Notes under the pieces: generated by a model
What the model saw: the letters and a program-made list of their open reading frames with translations, nothing else
Told to the model about the DNA's origin: nothing
Databases searched by the model: none
Source of the DNA: Ignavibacteriota bacterium
GTDB lineage: Bacteria > Bacteroidota > Ignavibacteria > Tepidaquicellales > Tepidaquicellaceae
Direction of reading: 5' to 3'
Assembly: GCA_003135995.1 (NCBI GenBank)
Contig: PNBM01000249.1
Span: forward strand, 13,240 to 19,669
DNA: 6,430 bases
Shown: positions 6,291-6,430 of the stretch, piece by piece
How the letters are laid out: the number at the start of each line of letters is the position of its first letter
How positions within the stretch are numbered: position 1 is the stretch's first letter
Made by a program: the position numbers and the translations under genes

Positions 6291-6430
6291 CTTACGAATC
6301 TTATGAATCCGCGCTCTTTGCGTCCCAACTTGTCGGGATTACAAATTTTATGAATTTTATAAATTTTATGAATCCGCGCTCTTTGCGTCCCGACTTGTCG
6401 GGATTACAAATCTTATGAATCTTATGAATC
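6291..6430. repeat. Composite tandem array: 38-bp hairpin cores alternating with 9-bp repeats (65-bp period), cut by the window end
   Basis: Two 38-bp cores (6309-6346 and 6374-6411) differ only at A6327 versus G6392. Around them are blocks of a 9-bp repeat, YTTATGAAT: two copies at 6291-6308, three at 6347-6373 and two at 6412-6429, running to the window edge. One core plus three 9-mers gives a 65-bp period. The core carries an inverted repeat, TCCCGAC-TT-GTCGGGA (6388-6403 in copy 2), while copy 1 has an A/C mismatch in it at 6327/6334. The period is not a multiple of three, arguing against a protein repeat. The array is clear; its role is unknown. Confidence 0.85.

Noticed and set aside
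6291..6430. CRISPR-like array, from regularly spaced near-identical 38-bp units
   Set aside because: The segments between cores are themselves 9-bp tandem repeats, not unique spacers, and no cas gene is in the window.

Overview
The window looks like chromosomal DNA from the FCB group (Bacteroidota or a relative such as Ignavibacteriota); this is an inference. The supporting signs are very A+T-rich DNA, start codons preceded by A/T-rich leaders with no Shine-Dalgarno sequence, signal peptides ending in 'AQ' or 'SQ', a TTTG/TAnnTTTG-type promoter candidate, and a large protein fusing a metallopeptidase-like domain, a Tol-type propeller and an outer-membrane barrel. That last architecture is typical of proteins annotated as 'biopolymer transporter Tol' in this group.

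Positions 1-121 are A/T-rich leader with no gene I can support. From 122 to 2806, three plus-strand genes lie close together with gaps of 40 and 47 bp and no evident terminator between them. They encode a small basic-tailed beta-rich protein (132 aa, or 112 aa from a second start), a secreted probable outer-membrane protein (447 aa) with a long charged helical insert, and an inner-membrane protein (284 aa) whose cytoplasmic part carries a PD-(D/E)XK nuclease-like signature. I recognise none of the three as a named family. Their composition is much more A+T-rich than that of the large downstream gene, so they look like an accessory, possibly acquired, cassette. This is the best candidate here for an undescribed system, but a joint function is a hypothesis.

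Positions 2807-2911 hold two short perfect palindromes. A small minus-strand gene (2912-3247) encodes a protein with one clear TPR and may be a remnant of something larger. The 92 bp between it and the next gene is a divergent intergenic region with a candidate Bacteroidota-type promoter for the rightward gene.

Positions 3340-6159 encode the 939-residue protein: signal peptide, HELTH gluzincin-like peptidase domain, Tol-type beta-propeller and C-terminal Omp85-like barrel.

Positions 6160-6430 are non-coding and rich in repeats: a 7-bp direct repeat, two near-identical hairpins whose differences preserve pairing, and a composite array of 38-bp hairpin cores alternating with blocks of 9-bp repeats that runs off the window edge.
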